Positions 1-8,040 of a stretch of DNA of 9,803 nt are shown here, in pieces. The translations under genes and the position numbers were made by a program. Source of the DNA: an uncultured Collinsella sp. (GTDB taxonomy: Bacteria; Actinomycetota; Coriobacteriia; Coriobacteriales; Coriobacteriaceae); NCBI GenBank assembly GCA_900543945.1, contig UQTN01000081.1, forward strand, positions 1-9,803, written 5' to 3'. Each line of letters begins with the position of its first letter. The stretch's first letter is position 1. Below the pieces are notes generated by a model. That model did not search any database. It saw only the letters and a list, made by a program, of their open reading frames with translations, and was not told where the DNA came from.

Positions 1-1387
1 CTTCTTTCCAGCCGTCCAGGCCGCGCACATCGGTAAAGAAGTCCGCATCGGGGTTCTTGCCCGTCACCAGGTAATATGCCGAGCGCACGGCTGCCTCCAT
101 CACGCCGCCCGTGGCGCCAAAGATCACGCCCGCGCCCGTGCCAAAGCCCAGCGGCGTATCGAGCGGCTCCTCGACCAGCGTGTCAACGCTCACGTGGCTC
201 GCACGGATCATGCGCACCATCTCGCGCACCGTCAGCGCAACGTCCACATCGGGCGTGCCGTCCTCGCCCACCATGCTCGGCAGCGCGCACTCGGCCTTCT
301 TGGCCGTGCACGGCATAACGGACACCACGAACAGGCGCTCGGACTCCACGCCCAGCACCTTGGCGTAGTAGGTCTTGGCAATAGCGCCGAACATCTGCTG
401 CGGCGACTTGGACGTGGACAGGCTGTCGACAAACTCCGGATAGCGCGCCTTCACAAAGCGCACCCAGCCCGGGCAGCAGCTCGTAAACATGGGCCAGCCG
501 CGGCTGTCGCCCTCGCCCTTGGCGGCGGCGCCCAGGCGCTCGATCAGTTCGGATCCCTCCTCCATAATGGTGAGGTCGGCCGAGAAATCGGTGTCGAACA
601 CGTACTCAAAGCCCACGCGGCGCAGCGCGCAGGCCAGGCGCTCAACGGTGGCCTCCTCGCGAGATATGCCGAGTTCCTCGCCCCAGGCGCTGCGCACGGC
701 CGGCGCGATCTGCACCAGCACGATCTTGTCGGGATTAGCGAGCGCGTCAAACACGGTCTCGGTATCGTCGCGCTCGCGCAGGGCGCCCGTCGGACAATGT
801 GTAATGCACTGGCCGCACGCGACGCAATCGGTCTTGCCGATCGGTGCGCGCCCGCGGGTACCCACGGCGGTATGCGTGGCGCGGTTGGTCAGGTCCCAAA
901 TCCCTAGGCCCTGCACGCTCTCGCACACCTTGATGCAGCGCATGCATTTAATGCACTTGTCGTTTTCGCGGATGATGGGAAAATCGAAATCCCAGCCCTC
1001 GCCCGCCAAATGCCTTTGATACGGCAGATAGAAAATGCCCAGATCGTTGGCGATGGTCTGCAAGTTGCAGTTGCCGCTGCGCACGCAGCTCGTGCACTGC
1101 GAATCGTGCTGGGACAGCAGCAGCTGCACGTTGGTGCGACGCGCCTCGCGGGCCTTGGGGCTGTTGGTGTGGACCACCATGCCGTCGAGCACGTAGTTGT
1201 TGCAGGCGGCAACCAGCTGGTCGCAGCCCTCAACCTCGACCACGCATACGCGGCAGCCGCCGATCTCGTTTAGATCGCGCAGGTAGCACAGGGTGGGAAT
1301 CTGGATGCTGACGGACTTGGCCGCATCCAGGATCGTGGTGTGCTCGGGAACCACGACCTCGCAATTATCGATAGTGAGCTTGACCAT
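1..1387 (-). CDS. hydA: [FeFe] hydrogenase, catalytic subunit (3' end missing)
   Basis: Catalytic subunit of a cytoplasmic [FeFe] hydrogenase that interconverts H2 with protons and electrons. I translated 462 residues from the ATG at 1387; a GGAG ribosome site lies 8 nt upstream. Domains in order: plant-type [2Fe-2S] domain (C34, C45, C48, C62); His-ligated [4Fe-4S] (H94, C98, C101, C107); two ferredoxin clusters (C145/C148/C151/C155 and C188/C191/C194/C198); then the start of the H-cluster domain with TSCCPGW (C304 as proton shuttle, C305 as ligand) and MPCTAKKAE (C360 as ligand). This spacing matches Clostridium CpI shifted by about five residues. The third H-cluster motif, with the last cysteine, lies beyond the window edge, so the gene is cut by the window and not visibly broken. 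It starts 50 nt after the GltD-like gene ends, so the two are probably one operon and that protein is the likely electron partner. Confidence 0.96.
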   Translation of the reverse strand, partial: MVKLTIDNCEVVVPEHTTILDAAKSVSIQIPTLCYLRDLNEIGGCRVCVVEVEGCDQLVAACNNYVLDGMVVHTNSPKAREARRTNVQLLLSQHDSQCTSCVRSGNCNLQTIANDLGIFYLPYQRHLAGEGWDFDFPIIRENDKCIKCMRCIKVCESVQGLGIWDLTNRATHTAVGTRGRAPIGKTDCVACGQCITHCPTGALRERDDTETVFDALANPDKIVLVQIAPAVRSAWGEELGISREEATVERLACALRRVGFEYVFDTDFSADLTIMEEGSELIERLGAAAKGEGDSRGWPMFTSCCPGWVRFVKARYPEFVDSLSTSKSPQQMFGAIAKTYYAKVLGVESERLFVVSVMPCTAKKAECALPSMVGEDGTPDVDVALTVREMVRMIRASHVSVDTLVEEPLDTPLGFGTGAGVIFGATGGVMEAAVRSAYYLVTGKNPDADFFTDVRGLDGWKE

Positions 1388-1437
1388 GTTATGCGCTCCG
1401 TTTTCGGTGTTGTCGCTGACGGTGGTGTTGTTGGGCT

Positions 1438-3270
1438 CTACCATTCCAGGTTCCTCCCTCCGCGGAACGCGCCAAAGCCAAAGTGATCGCAACGCAGGCA
1501 GCGGCTCGCCTCCTGGCGTGCCTCCTGCTCGGTGAGACCCTGCTCAACCAGATTCCAATCGTGAATGCGCTCGCCGGCCTCGCGCTCGCCAAGCTCGCAG
1601 CGTCCGCACTCATGCTTGCCCTTAAACTGAACGGTCGGCAGCTCGACCTCGAGCTTGATCTTGTGGTCGAAGCCCAGGTAGTGGTCGATGTTTGCCGACG
1701 CCACGCGGCCGGCATTGATAGCGCGGATGACGGTGGCGGGACCGGTCTGGCAGTCGCCGCCGCTAAAGAGGCCATTAAAGTTGGGCACGACGCCGTCCGA
1801 ATCGGTGACGACGCAGCCCCACTCGCAGGCAATGCCCATCTCCTCAAACGGCTTGGAATCGATGTCCTGGCCAATGGCGACGAACACGCGCTCGCAGGGG
1901 ATGACGCGCTCGGGCATGGCGGCGGCACGCGGAGCCGGACGACCGCGGCGGGGCTCACCAATAATCTGCGGCTGCACGCGCAGGCCGTTCACGCGACCGT
2001 CCTCGCCCGTCTCGATGGCGAGCGGGGCCGTCAGCTCCAGCACCTCGCAGCCCTCGGCCTGGGCACCGGCGATCTCGGCGTCCTGGGCCGTCATATCGCA
2101 GATGCGACGGCGGTAGACGATGCTTACCTTTTCGGCGCCGCAGCGCACGGCAGAGCGTGCCACGTCCATGGCCACGTTGCCGCCGCCGATGACGCACACG
2201 CGCTGGCCGCTCAGGTCGGGCAGCTCGTCATCACCGATGGCGCGCAGCATCTTGACGGCCGACTCAACGCCGGGCGCCTCTTCGCCCGGAAGGCCGAGCT
2301 TCTTGTCGCTGTGGGCACCGATGGCCAGGTAGACGGCATCGAACTCGTCGCGCAGACGAGCGAGCTCCTCGCCGTTCACGGAGTGGTCGAGCTCCGCGTC
2401 GATACCGGCGCTCAAGATCCAGTCGATCTCGGCCTGCAGACGCTCGCGCGGCAGACGATAGCTGGGGATGCCGTAACGCAGCATGCCGCCCAAGTGGTGA
2501 CGTTGCTCAAAGATGGTCACCTTATGGCCCATCACGGCCAAGTAGTAAGCGCAGGAAAGACCAGCCGGGCCGCCGCCGATCACGGCGACGCGCTTACCGG
2601 TGTTGTCCACCACATGCGGCTTGTGGTCGTTGAGGTCACTGTGCTCAACGGCAAAACGCTTGAGGGCGAGGATGTTCATGGGATCGTCGACCATGCCGCG
2701 ACGGCAGTGCATCTCGCAGGGATGCTCGCACACCAAGCCGCAGACGAGCGGCAGCGGATTGTTCTTGCGGATGACCTTGACGGCATCGGCATAGCGGCCG
2801 GCCTCGACGAGCGAAATGTATCCGGGAATGTCGACGTGCGCCGGGCAGCCCGAGACGCACGGGACGCGGGCCTCGCGGTCAAAGCCGCAGGAGTGCTCGC
2901 GGATGTGGTGCTCAAAGTCGTCGCGGAAGCCGCGAATGGCCGTGAGCGCCATGGCGCCGGCCTCATAGCCGATGGCGCAGTCGCTCGAAAGATAGATAGT
3001 GCGGGCCGTGCGTTCAATCAGGTTGAGCGTGGACTCGTCGGCGCGCCCTTCGAGCACATCGGCGAGCAGGTCGCTCAGCGCGCTCAGGCCCACACGGCAG
3101 GGCGTGCACTTGCCACAGCTTTGAGTGGAGCACAGGTTGACGAGCGCGGCCGTAAACTCAACGGGACACGGGGCGAGCGAACTCACCGCCAAACGGCGTC
3201 CGAGCGCATCGTGCAGGTCGTCCATGACGGCCTGAGCGTGGCTGCGTTCCATTACATGCAGTCGAGCCAT
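1438..3270 (-). CDS. NuoF-type iron-sulfur / GltD-like NAD(P)H oxidoreductase fusion, hydrogenase partner
   Basis: A 610-residue flavoprotein that probably moves electrons between NAD(P)H and the adjacent hydrogenase. Residues about 30-120 resemble the C-terminal iron-sulfur part of NuoF/HydB (SCGKCTPCR, with C52, C55, C58 and C98), but the FMN and NADH domains of NuoF are absent. Residues about 135-205 are the cysteine-rich N-terminal domain of GltD/dihydropyrimidine dehydrogenases (C138, C142, C177, C181, C185, C189). Then come an FAD Rossmann motif GGGPAG (232-237), a second nucleotide motif GGGNVA (362-367) and the closing FAD motif with GLFSGGDC near residue 500. Two late CxxC pairs (C555/C558, C591/C594) may bind a further metal centre. 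No glutamate synthase large subunit is present, so this is unlikely to be true GltD. The ATG at 3270 is chosen over a GTG at 3285 because GAGAGGGG lies 5 nt before it. It is first gene of the operon, with hydA next. Confidence 0.88.
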   Translation of the reverse strand: MARLHVMERSHAQAVMDDLHDALGRRLAVSSLAPCPVEFTAALVNLCSTQSCGKCTPCRVGLSALSDLLADVLEGRADESTLNLIERTARTIYLSSDCAIGYEAGAMALTAIRGFRDDFEHHIREHSCGFDREARVPCVSGCPAHVDIPGYISLVEAGRYADAVKVIRKNNPLPLVCGLVCEHPCEMHCRRGMVDDPMNILALKRFAVEHSDLNDHKPHVVDNTGKRVAVIGGGPAGLSCAYYLAVMGHKVTIFEQRHHLGGMLRYGIPSYRLPRERLQAEIDWILSAGIDAELDHSVNGEELARLRDEFDAVYLAIGAHSDKKLGLPGEEAPGVESAVKMLRAIGDDELPDLSGQRVCVIGGGNVAMDVARSAVRCGAEKVSIVYRRRICDMTAQDAEIAGAQAEGCEVLELTAPLAIETGEDGRVNGLRVQPQIIGEPRRGRPAPRAAAMPERVIPCERVFVAIGQDIDSKPFEEMGIACEWGCVVTDSDGVVPNFNGLFSGGDCQTGPATVIRAINAGRVASANIDHYLGFDHKIKLEVELPTVQFKGKHECGRCELGEREAGERIHDWNLVEQGLTEQEARQEASRCLRCDHFGFGAFRGGRNLEW

Positions 3271-3275
3271 AAGAT

Positions 3276-3283
3276 CCCCTCTC
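3276..3283 (-). promoter_or_regulatory. Ribosome binding site that fixes the GltD-like start
   Basis: GAGAGGGG on the minus strand, 5 nt before the ATG at 3270. An in-frame GTG at 3285 would put this site inside the coding region, so the ATG is preferred. Confidence 0.7.
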
Positions 3284-3430
3284 ACATGGCAGCCCGGAGG
3301 CGAAGCCGAGCGAAGTTGCTACACGCAACACACTGACCTATAAAGTTGTTTGGCGGCAACACGGTTCGGCAGGCGGTATGAAACGTCGTCCCCAGCGGTG
3401 AAAAAGAACATTACCGCAGATAAATGCCAT

Positions 3431-3454
3431 ATTTGATAAAACGCGTTACCAAAT
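3431..3454. promoter_or_regulatory. 24-bp imperfect palindrome upstream of the hydrogenase operon
   Basis: The outer five base pairs (ATTTG / CAAAT) are perfect, a TAA/TTA block follows after one mismatch, and the centre is ACGCGT-like. Nine of twelve mirrored pairs match. It lies about 160 nt upstream of the first hydrogenase gene and directly before the terminator hairpin of the preceding operon. The size and dyad form suit a dimeric transcription factor. It does not resemble the Rex consensus closely. No convincing -35/-10 pair is visible beside it, so function is a guess. Confidence 0.35.
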
Positions 3455-3456
3455 GA

Positions 3457-3494
3457 CAATGCCCCGTCCACGCAATCACGTGGACGGGGCATTG
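3457..3494 (-). terminator. Terminator hairpin at the end of the alpha-glucoside PTS operon
   Basis: A perfect 16-bp stem (3457-3472 with 3479-3494; arm CAATGCCCCGTCCACG) closes a 6-nt loop. It starts 33 nt after the stop of the GH4 gene in the direction of transcription. The following minus-strand bases, TCATTTGG, are only weakly T-rich, so it is an imperfect intrinsic terminator, or it may mainly protect the 3' end of the mRNA. It separates the PTS operon from the hydrogenase operon. Confidence 0.75.
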
Positions 3495-3526
3495 CTCCGG
3501 GTATGCGGTCAGCGACCCTGTTGCTT

Positions 3527-4909
3527 TTACTTAAGCTCGGGCCAGAAGTCCTTGTTGGCCTCGATCATGTCGTCGAGAACCTCCTTGGCGACCTTCATCG
3601 ACGGCACGGTCTTGTTGAGCGTGAAGGCCTTGAGCGCCTTCTCGTACGAACCCTCAATCGTAGCCTCGACTACGAGCTTCTCGGAGTTCAGCTGCTGCAT
3701 CATGAGGCCCTGCTGGAACAGAGGAATGTTGTCGCGGCTGATGACCTCGGGGCCGTTCTTGCCAATGTAGGCAGGCAGCTCGACCATGGCGTCGTAGGGC
3801 ATGTTGGGGATAGCGCCCTTGTTCTCGCAAATGACCAGGAAGCGCTGCTTGGTGTCGTTCTTCAGAGCGATAGCCAGGTCGGCAATCCAGTCGCCGTGGC
3901 TGCCCGCATAGAACGTGCTCTCGTCGATCTCGCCTGTCTTCTCGTAGTGGTCGATGCCGTCGAAGAGGTTCTTCTCACGCGTCTCCTCAACCTCGTTCGC
4001 ACGGGTGCGCTCGGGGTTGGAATGCTCGACGAACTCCTTCTGCTGCAGGTAGTAGTTCAGGTACGTGTTGGGCAGGTACTCCGGGAAGCACTCCATGATC
4101 TCGTACTCGCCCTTCCAGACGTAGTACCAGCTGCCCTTGGTGTGGCGGTTCTGCTCGGGGTGCTCGTCAGTGGCCTCCTCGGGCTTCTTGGACATCAGCG
4201 AGCCCATGCCCTTGAGGTACGAATCGGGCAGCAGAATCTCGTGCTCCTTGATGTACTCGCGCAGCTGCGGGAGCACCTCCTCGCCCTTGTGGCGGATCGA
4301 GGTGAACCAACCAAAGTGGTTGAGACCAAAGTAATCGTACTCGACATCCTTCTTGTCGATATCGAGCGCGGCGCAAACCACGTCGATAATCGCGATCGGC
4401 ATGTCGCAGATGTTGATGATGCGAGCGTTGGGGCGCAGGACGCGGCAGCCCTCGGAGACGATGGCGGCAGGGTTGGAGTAGTTAAGAATCCAGTAGTCCT
4501 TCTTGGCATACTTCTCAACGTCGTCAATCAGCTCGACCATGGGGAAGATGGTGCGCATGCCGTAGGCAAGGCCGCCGCAACCGCAGGTCTCCTGGCCCAC
4601 GCAGCCGTGACGCAGCGGAATCTTCTCGTCCTGCTCGCGCATGGCATAGCCGCCCACGCGCATCTGGGCAAACACGAAGCTCGCGTCCGTAAAGGCAGTC
4701 TCCTTGTCAGTGGTCACCGTGAGCTTGATGTCCAGGCCAAGGTCCTCGTGCAAAATCCAGTCCACGAGCACGCCGATCTTGCGCTGGCGCTCCTCGTTGA
4801 TGTCGTACAGACGAATCTCGTCAACGTCGAGCTCGTCCTTGCGCAGAGCGATGGACTTGACGATGCCGGGGGTAAAGGTGGATCCGCCACCACACAGAGT
4901 AATGATCAT
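3527..4909 (-). CDS. glvA: 6-phospho-alpha-glucosidase, glycoside hydrolase family 4
   Basis: Cytoplasmic enzyme that hydrolyses phosphorylated alpha-glucosides such as maltose 6'-phosphate to glucose and glucose 6-phosphate by the NAD+- and Mn2+-dependent redox mechanism of family GH4. The N-terminus MIITLCGGGSTFTPGIV is the GH4 Rossmann start that binds NAD. The metal-site motif is CDMP (168-171), the form associated with 6-phospho-alpha-glucosidases; beta-specific members usually have CNVP or CNIP. H198 in GLNHFGW is the second metal ligand, D169 the likely acid, and a tyrosine in SWYYVW (262 or 263) the likely base. The 460-residue length is slightly above the usual 440 or so. Only 3 nt separate the EIIBC stop from this ATG, and its ribosome site AAGGAGC lies in the end of the EIIBC gene, so translation is probably coupled. 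It is last gene in the operon. Confidence 0.93.
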   Translation of the reverse strand: MIITLCGGGSTFTPGIVKSIALRKDELDVDEIRLYDINEERQRKIGVLVDWILHEDLGLDIKLTVTTDKETAFTDASFVFAQMRVGGYAMREQDEKIPLRHGCVGQETCGCGGLAYGMRTIFPMVELIDDVEKYAKKDYWILNYSNPAAIVSEGCRVLRPNARIINICDMPIAIIDVVCAALDIDKKDVEYDYFGLNHFGWFTSIRHKGEEVLPQLREYIKEHEILLPDSYLKGMGSLMSKKPEEATDEHPEQNRHTKGSWYYVWKGEYEIMECFPEYLPNTYLNYYLQQKEFVEHSNPERTRANEVEETREKNLFDGIDHYEKTGEIDESTFYAGSHGDWIADLAIALKNDTKQRFLVICENKGAIPNMPYDAMVELPAYIGKNGPEVISRDNIPLFQQGLMMQQLNSEKLVVEATIEGSYEKALKAFTLNKTVPSMKVAKEVLDDMIEANKDFWPELK

Positions 4910-4912
4910 TGT

Positions 4913-6529
4913 TTACTGCTCCTTCTCAATTGCGTTTTCGACCTTGTCGCGCATCTCGGCGACCTTCATGCCAAAGATGATCTGGATATTATTGCCGTTG
5001 CGGTTGATGCCGCTGTTGGGCACATGGTTGATGAGGTCCTCATTGATGAGGTCCGGGTTCTTAACGTTCACGCGGAGACGCGTAAAGCAGTTCTCGAGCT
5101 CCTCGATGTTGTCCTTGCCACCAAGACCTGCGACCAGGTCGGCAATACCTGCATCGACGCCCTCTGCGGGGGCCGCGGCAACAGCGCCCTGCTTCACCGC
5201 GACAGACGCGGCGGCCTCGCCCTCGGCAACGGACTCAGCAAGCTCGGACTCTTCCTCGCGACCAGGCGTGTGGAGGTTGAGCTTCTTGATAAGGAAGGTG
5301 AAGAGGAAGAAGTACAGAGCGGCGTTGACGACTCCAAGCACCAGCATGACCGGCCAGTTGGTCTTATCGACACCGAGGACCAGGTTGGAAACCACGATGT
5401 TGATGATGCCGCCTGCAGTCGAAGCGGGCACGGAGAGGACCTTGAGCAGGACCAGGAAGATGCCGGAAAGAACCGAGTGAACGACAAAGAGCACGGGAGC
5501 GGCAAAGACAAAGAGGAAGTCCATGGGCTCGGTGACACAGGAAAGCACGGCGGTGATGATCAGCGGTATGATGACAGCCTTGGTCTTGTCCTTGCTCTGC
5601 TTGTAGGCGGTGAAGATAAAGGCGAGACCGATACCGATGTAGGGCCACAGGTTGTTGAAGGTGTAGCTGTTGAAGTAGGTGCTATCGGAGAAGGGCTGGC
5701 CCGTCATTGCCATCTCGGCGACACGGATGGGATAGGCGCCGGCGATAACCTGATCACCCAGCGTAAGGGTGCCGCCCACATCGGAGAACTGGAACGGGGT
5801 GTAGATGAGGTGGTGCAGACCGGTGGGAACGAGCAGCTTGTTGAGCATGCCGTAGATGAACAGACCGATGTTGCCCGACTCCTTAATGATGCCGGCAACG
5901 GAGGAGATGGCACCCTGAACCGGAGGCCAAACGATGCAGAAGCCAGCGCCCATGATCCAGGAGATGATGATCATGATCAGGAACGGGAAGCGAACGCCCG
6001 AGAACATCGAAAGGGCAATGGGGAACTGCTTGTTCGAGTACTTGTTGAACACGGCACCGGTGATGCAACCAAGAATGATGCCGCCAAACACGCCGGTATC
6101 GAGCACCTGAATGCCCATAACGGTGCTCTGGCCGGTTCCGGTAAGACCGAGCATGCCGCTCGCTTCGGCAAGAGAGCCGGTGGCGTTGAGCACGATGTTG
6201 TTAGCCTGCAGGAACAGGAAGAACGACATCAGGGCAATCAGCGAAGCATGGCCCTTGTTCTTCTTTGCCATGGCGCCGGCGATGCCCACGCAGAACAGAA
6301 TCGAGAGGTTGTTGATGATAAACATCAGCGACTGATAGACAACGGCGCCCACAAGCTGGAACGGGCCGGAGCCCAGCACGGGGACCACGGCGCAGATGGT
6401 CTTGTTGGTCAGAATGATGCCCACGATGAGCAGGATGCCGGCAACCGAGAGATACATCATCGGCTGAACGATCGACTTCGCGAACACCTCCAACGGCGCT
6501 TTGAAATTGAACTTCTTTTTTGCGGTCAT
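4913..6529 (-). CDS. PTS EIIBC component, glucose/alpha-glucoside family
   Basis: Membrane permease and phosphotransfer subunit (538 residues) that imports a sugar and phosphorylates it. The EIIC part (about 10-420) has many hydrophobic segments, GLHHLIYTPF near 237-246 and the conserved TEP of the sugar site (333-335). An Ala/Glu-rich linker (about 425-455) follows, then a EIIB domain (about 458-538) with the phosphorylated cysteine C481 in NCFTRLRV. It lacks a fused EIIA; the operon supplies EIIA separately. The GH4 gene next to it, with its CDMP motif, points to maltose or another alpha-glucoside as substrate, as for MalX/GlvC-type permeases, but the permease sequence alone does not prove this. 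The ATG at 6529 is chosen because AAGGGGAG lies 7 nt upstream; a TTG start at 6556 would bury that site. Confidence 0.92.
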   Translation of the reverse strand: MTAKKKFNFKAPLEVFAKSIVQPMMYLSVAGILLIVGIILTNKTICAVVPVLGSGPFQLVGAVVYQSLMFIINNLSILFCVGIAGAMAKKNKGHASLIALMSFFLFLQANNIVLNATGSLAEASGMLGLTGTGQSTVMGIQVLDTGVFGGIILGCITGAVFNKYSNKQFPIALSMFSGVRFPFLIMIIISWIMGAGFCIVWPPVQGAISSVAGIIKESGNIGLFIYGMLNKLLVPTGLHHLIYTPFQFSDVGGTLTLGDQVIAGAYPIRVAEMAMTGQPFSDSTYFNSYTFNNLWPYIGIGLAFIFTAYKQSKDKTKAVIIPLIITAVLSCVTEPMDFLFVFAAPVLFVVHSVLSGIFLVLLKVLSVPASTAGGIINIVVSNLVLGVDKTNWPVMLVLGVVNAALYFFLFTFLIKKLNLHTPGREEESELAESVAEGEAAASVAVKQGAVAAAPAEGVDAGIADLVAGLGGKDNIEELENCFTRLRVNVKNPDLINEDLINHVPNSGINRNGNNIQIIFGMKVAEMRDKVENAIEKEQ

Positions 6530-6628
6530 AGCGGTACTCCCCTTCCTTTTCCGCAAATTGAGATAGGTGTGCCCTGGACAAGACCGTGAGCCTTGCCTTA
6601 TATCAATCGATGTGTGGGCACGTTATGC
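6530..6628 (-). other. 99-nt spacer between the antiterminator and EIIBC genes
   Basis: This is the only sizeable gap inside the PTS operon. It contains the ribosome site of the EIIBC gene (AAGGGGAG, 6537-6544) and an inverted repeat GTGCCC/GGGCAC (6569-6574 and 6616-6621) with a 41-nt loop. There is no T-tract, no clear promoter and no recognisable antiterminator target. It could be an mRNA processing or stability element that sets the level of EIIBC relative to the two genes before it; that is inference. Confidence 0.4.
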
Positions 6629-7495
6629 CTAGAGACCAGGTTCTCCAAGCAGGTTAACAATGTGATATGCGAGATAACTCTTCTCGGCATCGGTAACGAC
6701 AACGTTATAGGTAGACGCCAAGTGAGCGGCTATGGCGTCCGCGCACGAGAACGCGCACGGATACTTAGTTTCATCGATTCGGAACAGTGCATCGTCATTG
6801 ATCTGCCCGGCCGCGGGGTCAAGCGCCCGCTGTGCGAAAAACTGCAGGTGGCGGACGAAACGCTCATAGGGCAGCGAGGTGTCATCGAGGGTCGTAGCAT
6901 AGCGCTCGGAAACAATCGTGAGCACGTCGCGAACAAGCTGGACCGAGATGATGAGACGGTCGGAGCGTTGCGGCATGGTGGCGTTGACGATATGCAGCGT
7001 AATAAAACCCTGCTCTTCTTCGCTCATCTGGATGCCCATATACTCCTTGACAATCTGCAGCGCACGGTCCGCAAGCGCATACTCCTTGCGATAGAACTGC
7101 TGGATCTCGAGCAGCAACGGATTCTCGCAGGGGACGCCCTTGCGCTCGCGCTCCAAAGCAAGGCTGATATGGTCTGCGAGAGCAATGAGAATCTTGTCGT
7201 TGATATCAACATTGAGCTCTCGACGAAGCATCTGAACGATGTCCTCGGAAATCACGAGGTTGACGGTGGGGATGGACTCTAAAAGATGTGCCAAGCGGTC
7301 AATCGTACGCGAATCCTGAGAAGTTCCCTCCTGCAACGCGTAGGTCTTTTCGACCGATGCCTCGTCGATGGCATCGCCGGCATGACGGCCAAAGCAGAGG
7401 CCTCGACCGATGACGATGAGCTCAGAGCCATCGTCCGAAGTGACCATTGCGACGTTGTTGTTGAAAACTCGCTTGATAACCACGGTACCCACCAC
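6629..7495 (-). CDS. BglG/LicT-family transcriptional antiterminator with two PRDs
   Basis: RNA-binding regulator (288 residues) that, when active, binds a leader hairpin and prevents early termination of PTS operons. The N-terminal co-antiterminator domain (1-55) has the family pattern VIKRVFNNNVAMV...ELIVIGRGLCFG. Two PTS-regulation domains follow, and all four regulatory histidines are kept: H109 (ADHISLAL) and H168 (TLHIVNA) in PRD1, H216 (VRHLQFFAQR) and H278 (YHIVNLL) in PRD2. In the family, phosphorylation of PRD1 by EIIB inactivates the protein and HPr acts on PRD2. The gene starts with GTG 6 nt after the EIIA stop and has only a poor ribosome site, so coupled translation is likely. 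As second gene of the operon it probably regulates its own expression through the leader upstream of EIIA. Confidence 0.93.
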   Translation of the reverse strand: MVGTVVIKRVFNNNVAMVTSDDGSELIVIGRGLCFGRHAGDAIDEASVEKTYALQEGTSQDSRTIDRLAHLLESIPTVNLVISEDIVQMLRRELNVDINDKILIALADHISLALERERKGVPCENPLLLEIQQFYRKEYALADRALQIVKEYMGIQMSEEEQGFITLHIVNATMPQRSDRLIISVQLVRDVLTIVSERYATTLDDTSLPYERFVRHLQFFAQRALDPAAGQINDDALFRIDETKYPCAFSCADAIAAHLASTYNVVVTDAEKSYLAYHIVNLLGEPGL

Positions 7496-7501
7496 AAGAA
7501 T

Positions 7502-8014
7502 TTACTCGGAAAGCCAGACGACAGGCTCTTTAACAGCAACAGGGCCGGAAGCGTGCTCACGAAGAGTCGAGTTCTCCGAACGCTCGCACACGATAACGAA
7601 GACCGTGGGATCGAAGCCGGCGGCGCGGACCGCGTCGAAATCGACCTCGACGAGGGGCTGGCCCGCGTCGACATGGTCACCCTGGGCAACAAGCGCATGG
7701 AAGCCCTTGCCCTCAAGTTTAACAGTGTCGATTCCGATATGCAGCATCACCTGAGCAGAGCTGTCGTCGGACATGATGCCCAGCGCGTGCTCGGTCGGGA
7801 ACAGCGCCGCGACGGTACCGGAGACAGGAGCGCACACCGTTCCCTCTTGGGGAACCACGGCAACGCCATCGCCCACGGCACGGCTGCTAAAAGCGGGGTC
7901 ATTGGTTTTTTCCAGATGAACAAGCTCGCCGGAAACGGGAGCGAGGATTTCGAACTCGGAAGCTGCAGTCTTCTGCTCATCCGAACCGCCCATCAGGCGA
8001 GAAAAGAAACCCAT
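7502..8014 (-). CDS. PTS EIIA component, glucose type (Crr-like)
   Basis: Cytoplasmic phosphocarrier (170 residues) that takes phosphate from HPr on a histidine and gives it to the EIIB cysteine. The sequence has the EIIA-Glc fold signature: ILAPVSGELVHLEKTNDPAFSSRAVGDG in pieces at 23-50, APVSGTVAALFPTEHALGI with H76, and the active-site histidine H92 in MLHIGIDTVKLEGKGF. H76 and H92 match the E. coli pair H75/H90. Length is normal for a free-standing EIIA-Glc. It is the first gene of the operon and supplies the domain that EIIBC lacks. The ATG at 8014 is chosen because AAGGGA sits 9 nt upstream; earlier in-frame starts add residues unlike the family and would swallow that site. It may also serve other EIIBC permeases of the cell. 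Confidence 0.93.
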   Translation of the reverse strand: MGFFSRLMGGSDEQKTAASEFEILAPVSGELVHLEKTNDPAFSSRAVGDGVAVVPQEGTVCAPVSGTVAALFPTEHALGIMSDDSSAQVMLHIGIDTVKLEGKGFHALVAQGDHVDAGQPLVEVDFDAVRAAGFDPTVFVIVCERSENSTLREHASGPVAVKEPVVWLSE

Positions 8015-8023
8015 GGTGGCATG

Positions 8024-8029
8024 TCCCTT
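8024..8029 (-). promoter_or_regulatory. Ribosome binding site deciding the EIIA start
   Basis: AAGGGA on the minus strand, 9 nt before the ATG at 8014. It lies only 11 nt after the long leader hairpin (8041-8101), so that hairpin could affect translation as well as transcription. Confidence 0.65.
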
Positions 8030-8040
8030 CATAAATATAG

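Noticed and set aside
1483..3336. A 617-codon plus-strand open frame antisense to the GltD-like gene
   Set aside because: Same effect: it is codon-aligned with the sense gene, whose domains and cysteine motifs are unmistakable.
3503..6589. A 1028-codon open frame on the plus strand, antisense to the GH4 and EIIBC genes
   Set aside because: It is codon-aligned with both sense genes, which share a frame, and stays open only because they avoid TTA, CTA and TCA codons. The sense proteins are clear family members.
6530..6628. A second antiterminator target in the spacer before EIIBC
   Set aside because: The only inverted repeat has a 41-nt loop and six pairs, no T-tract follows, and no two-stem hairpin like that in the EIIA leader is visible.
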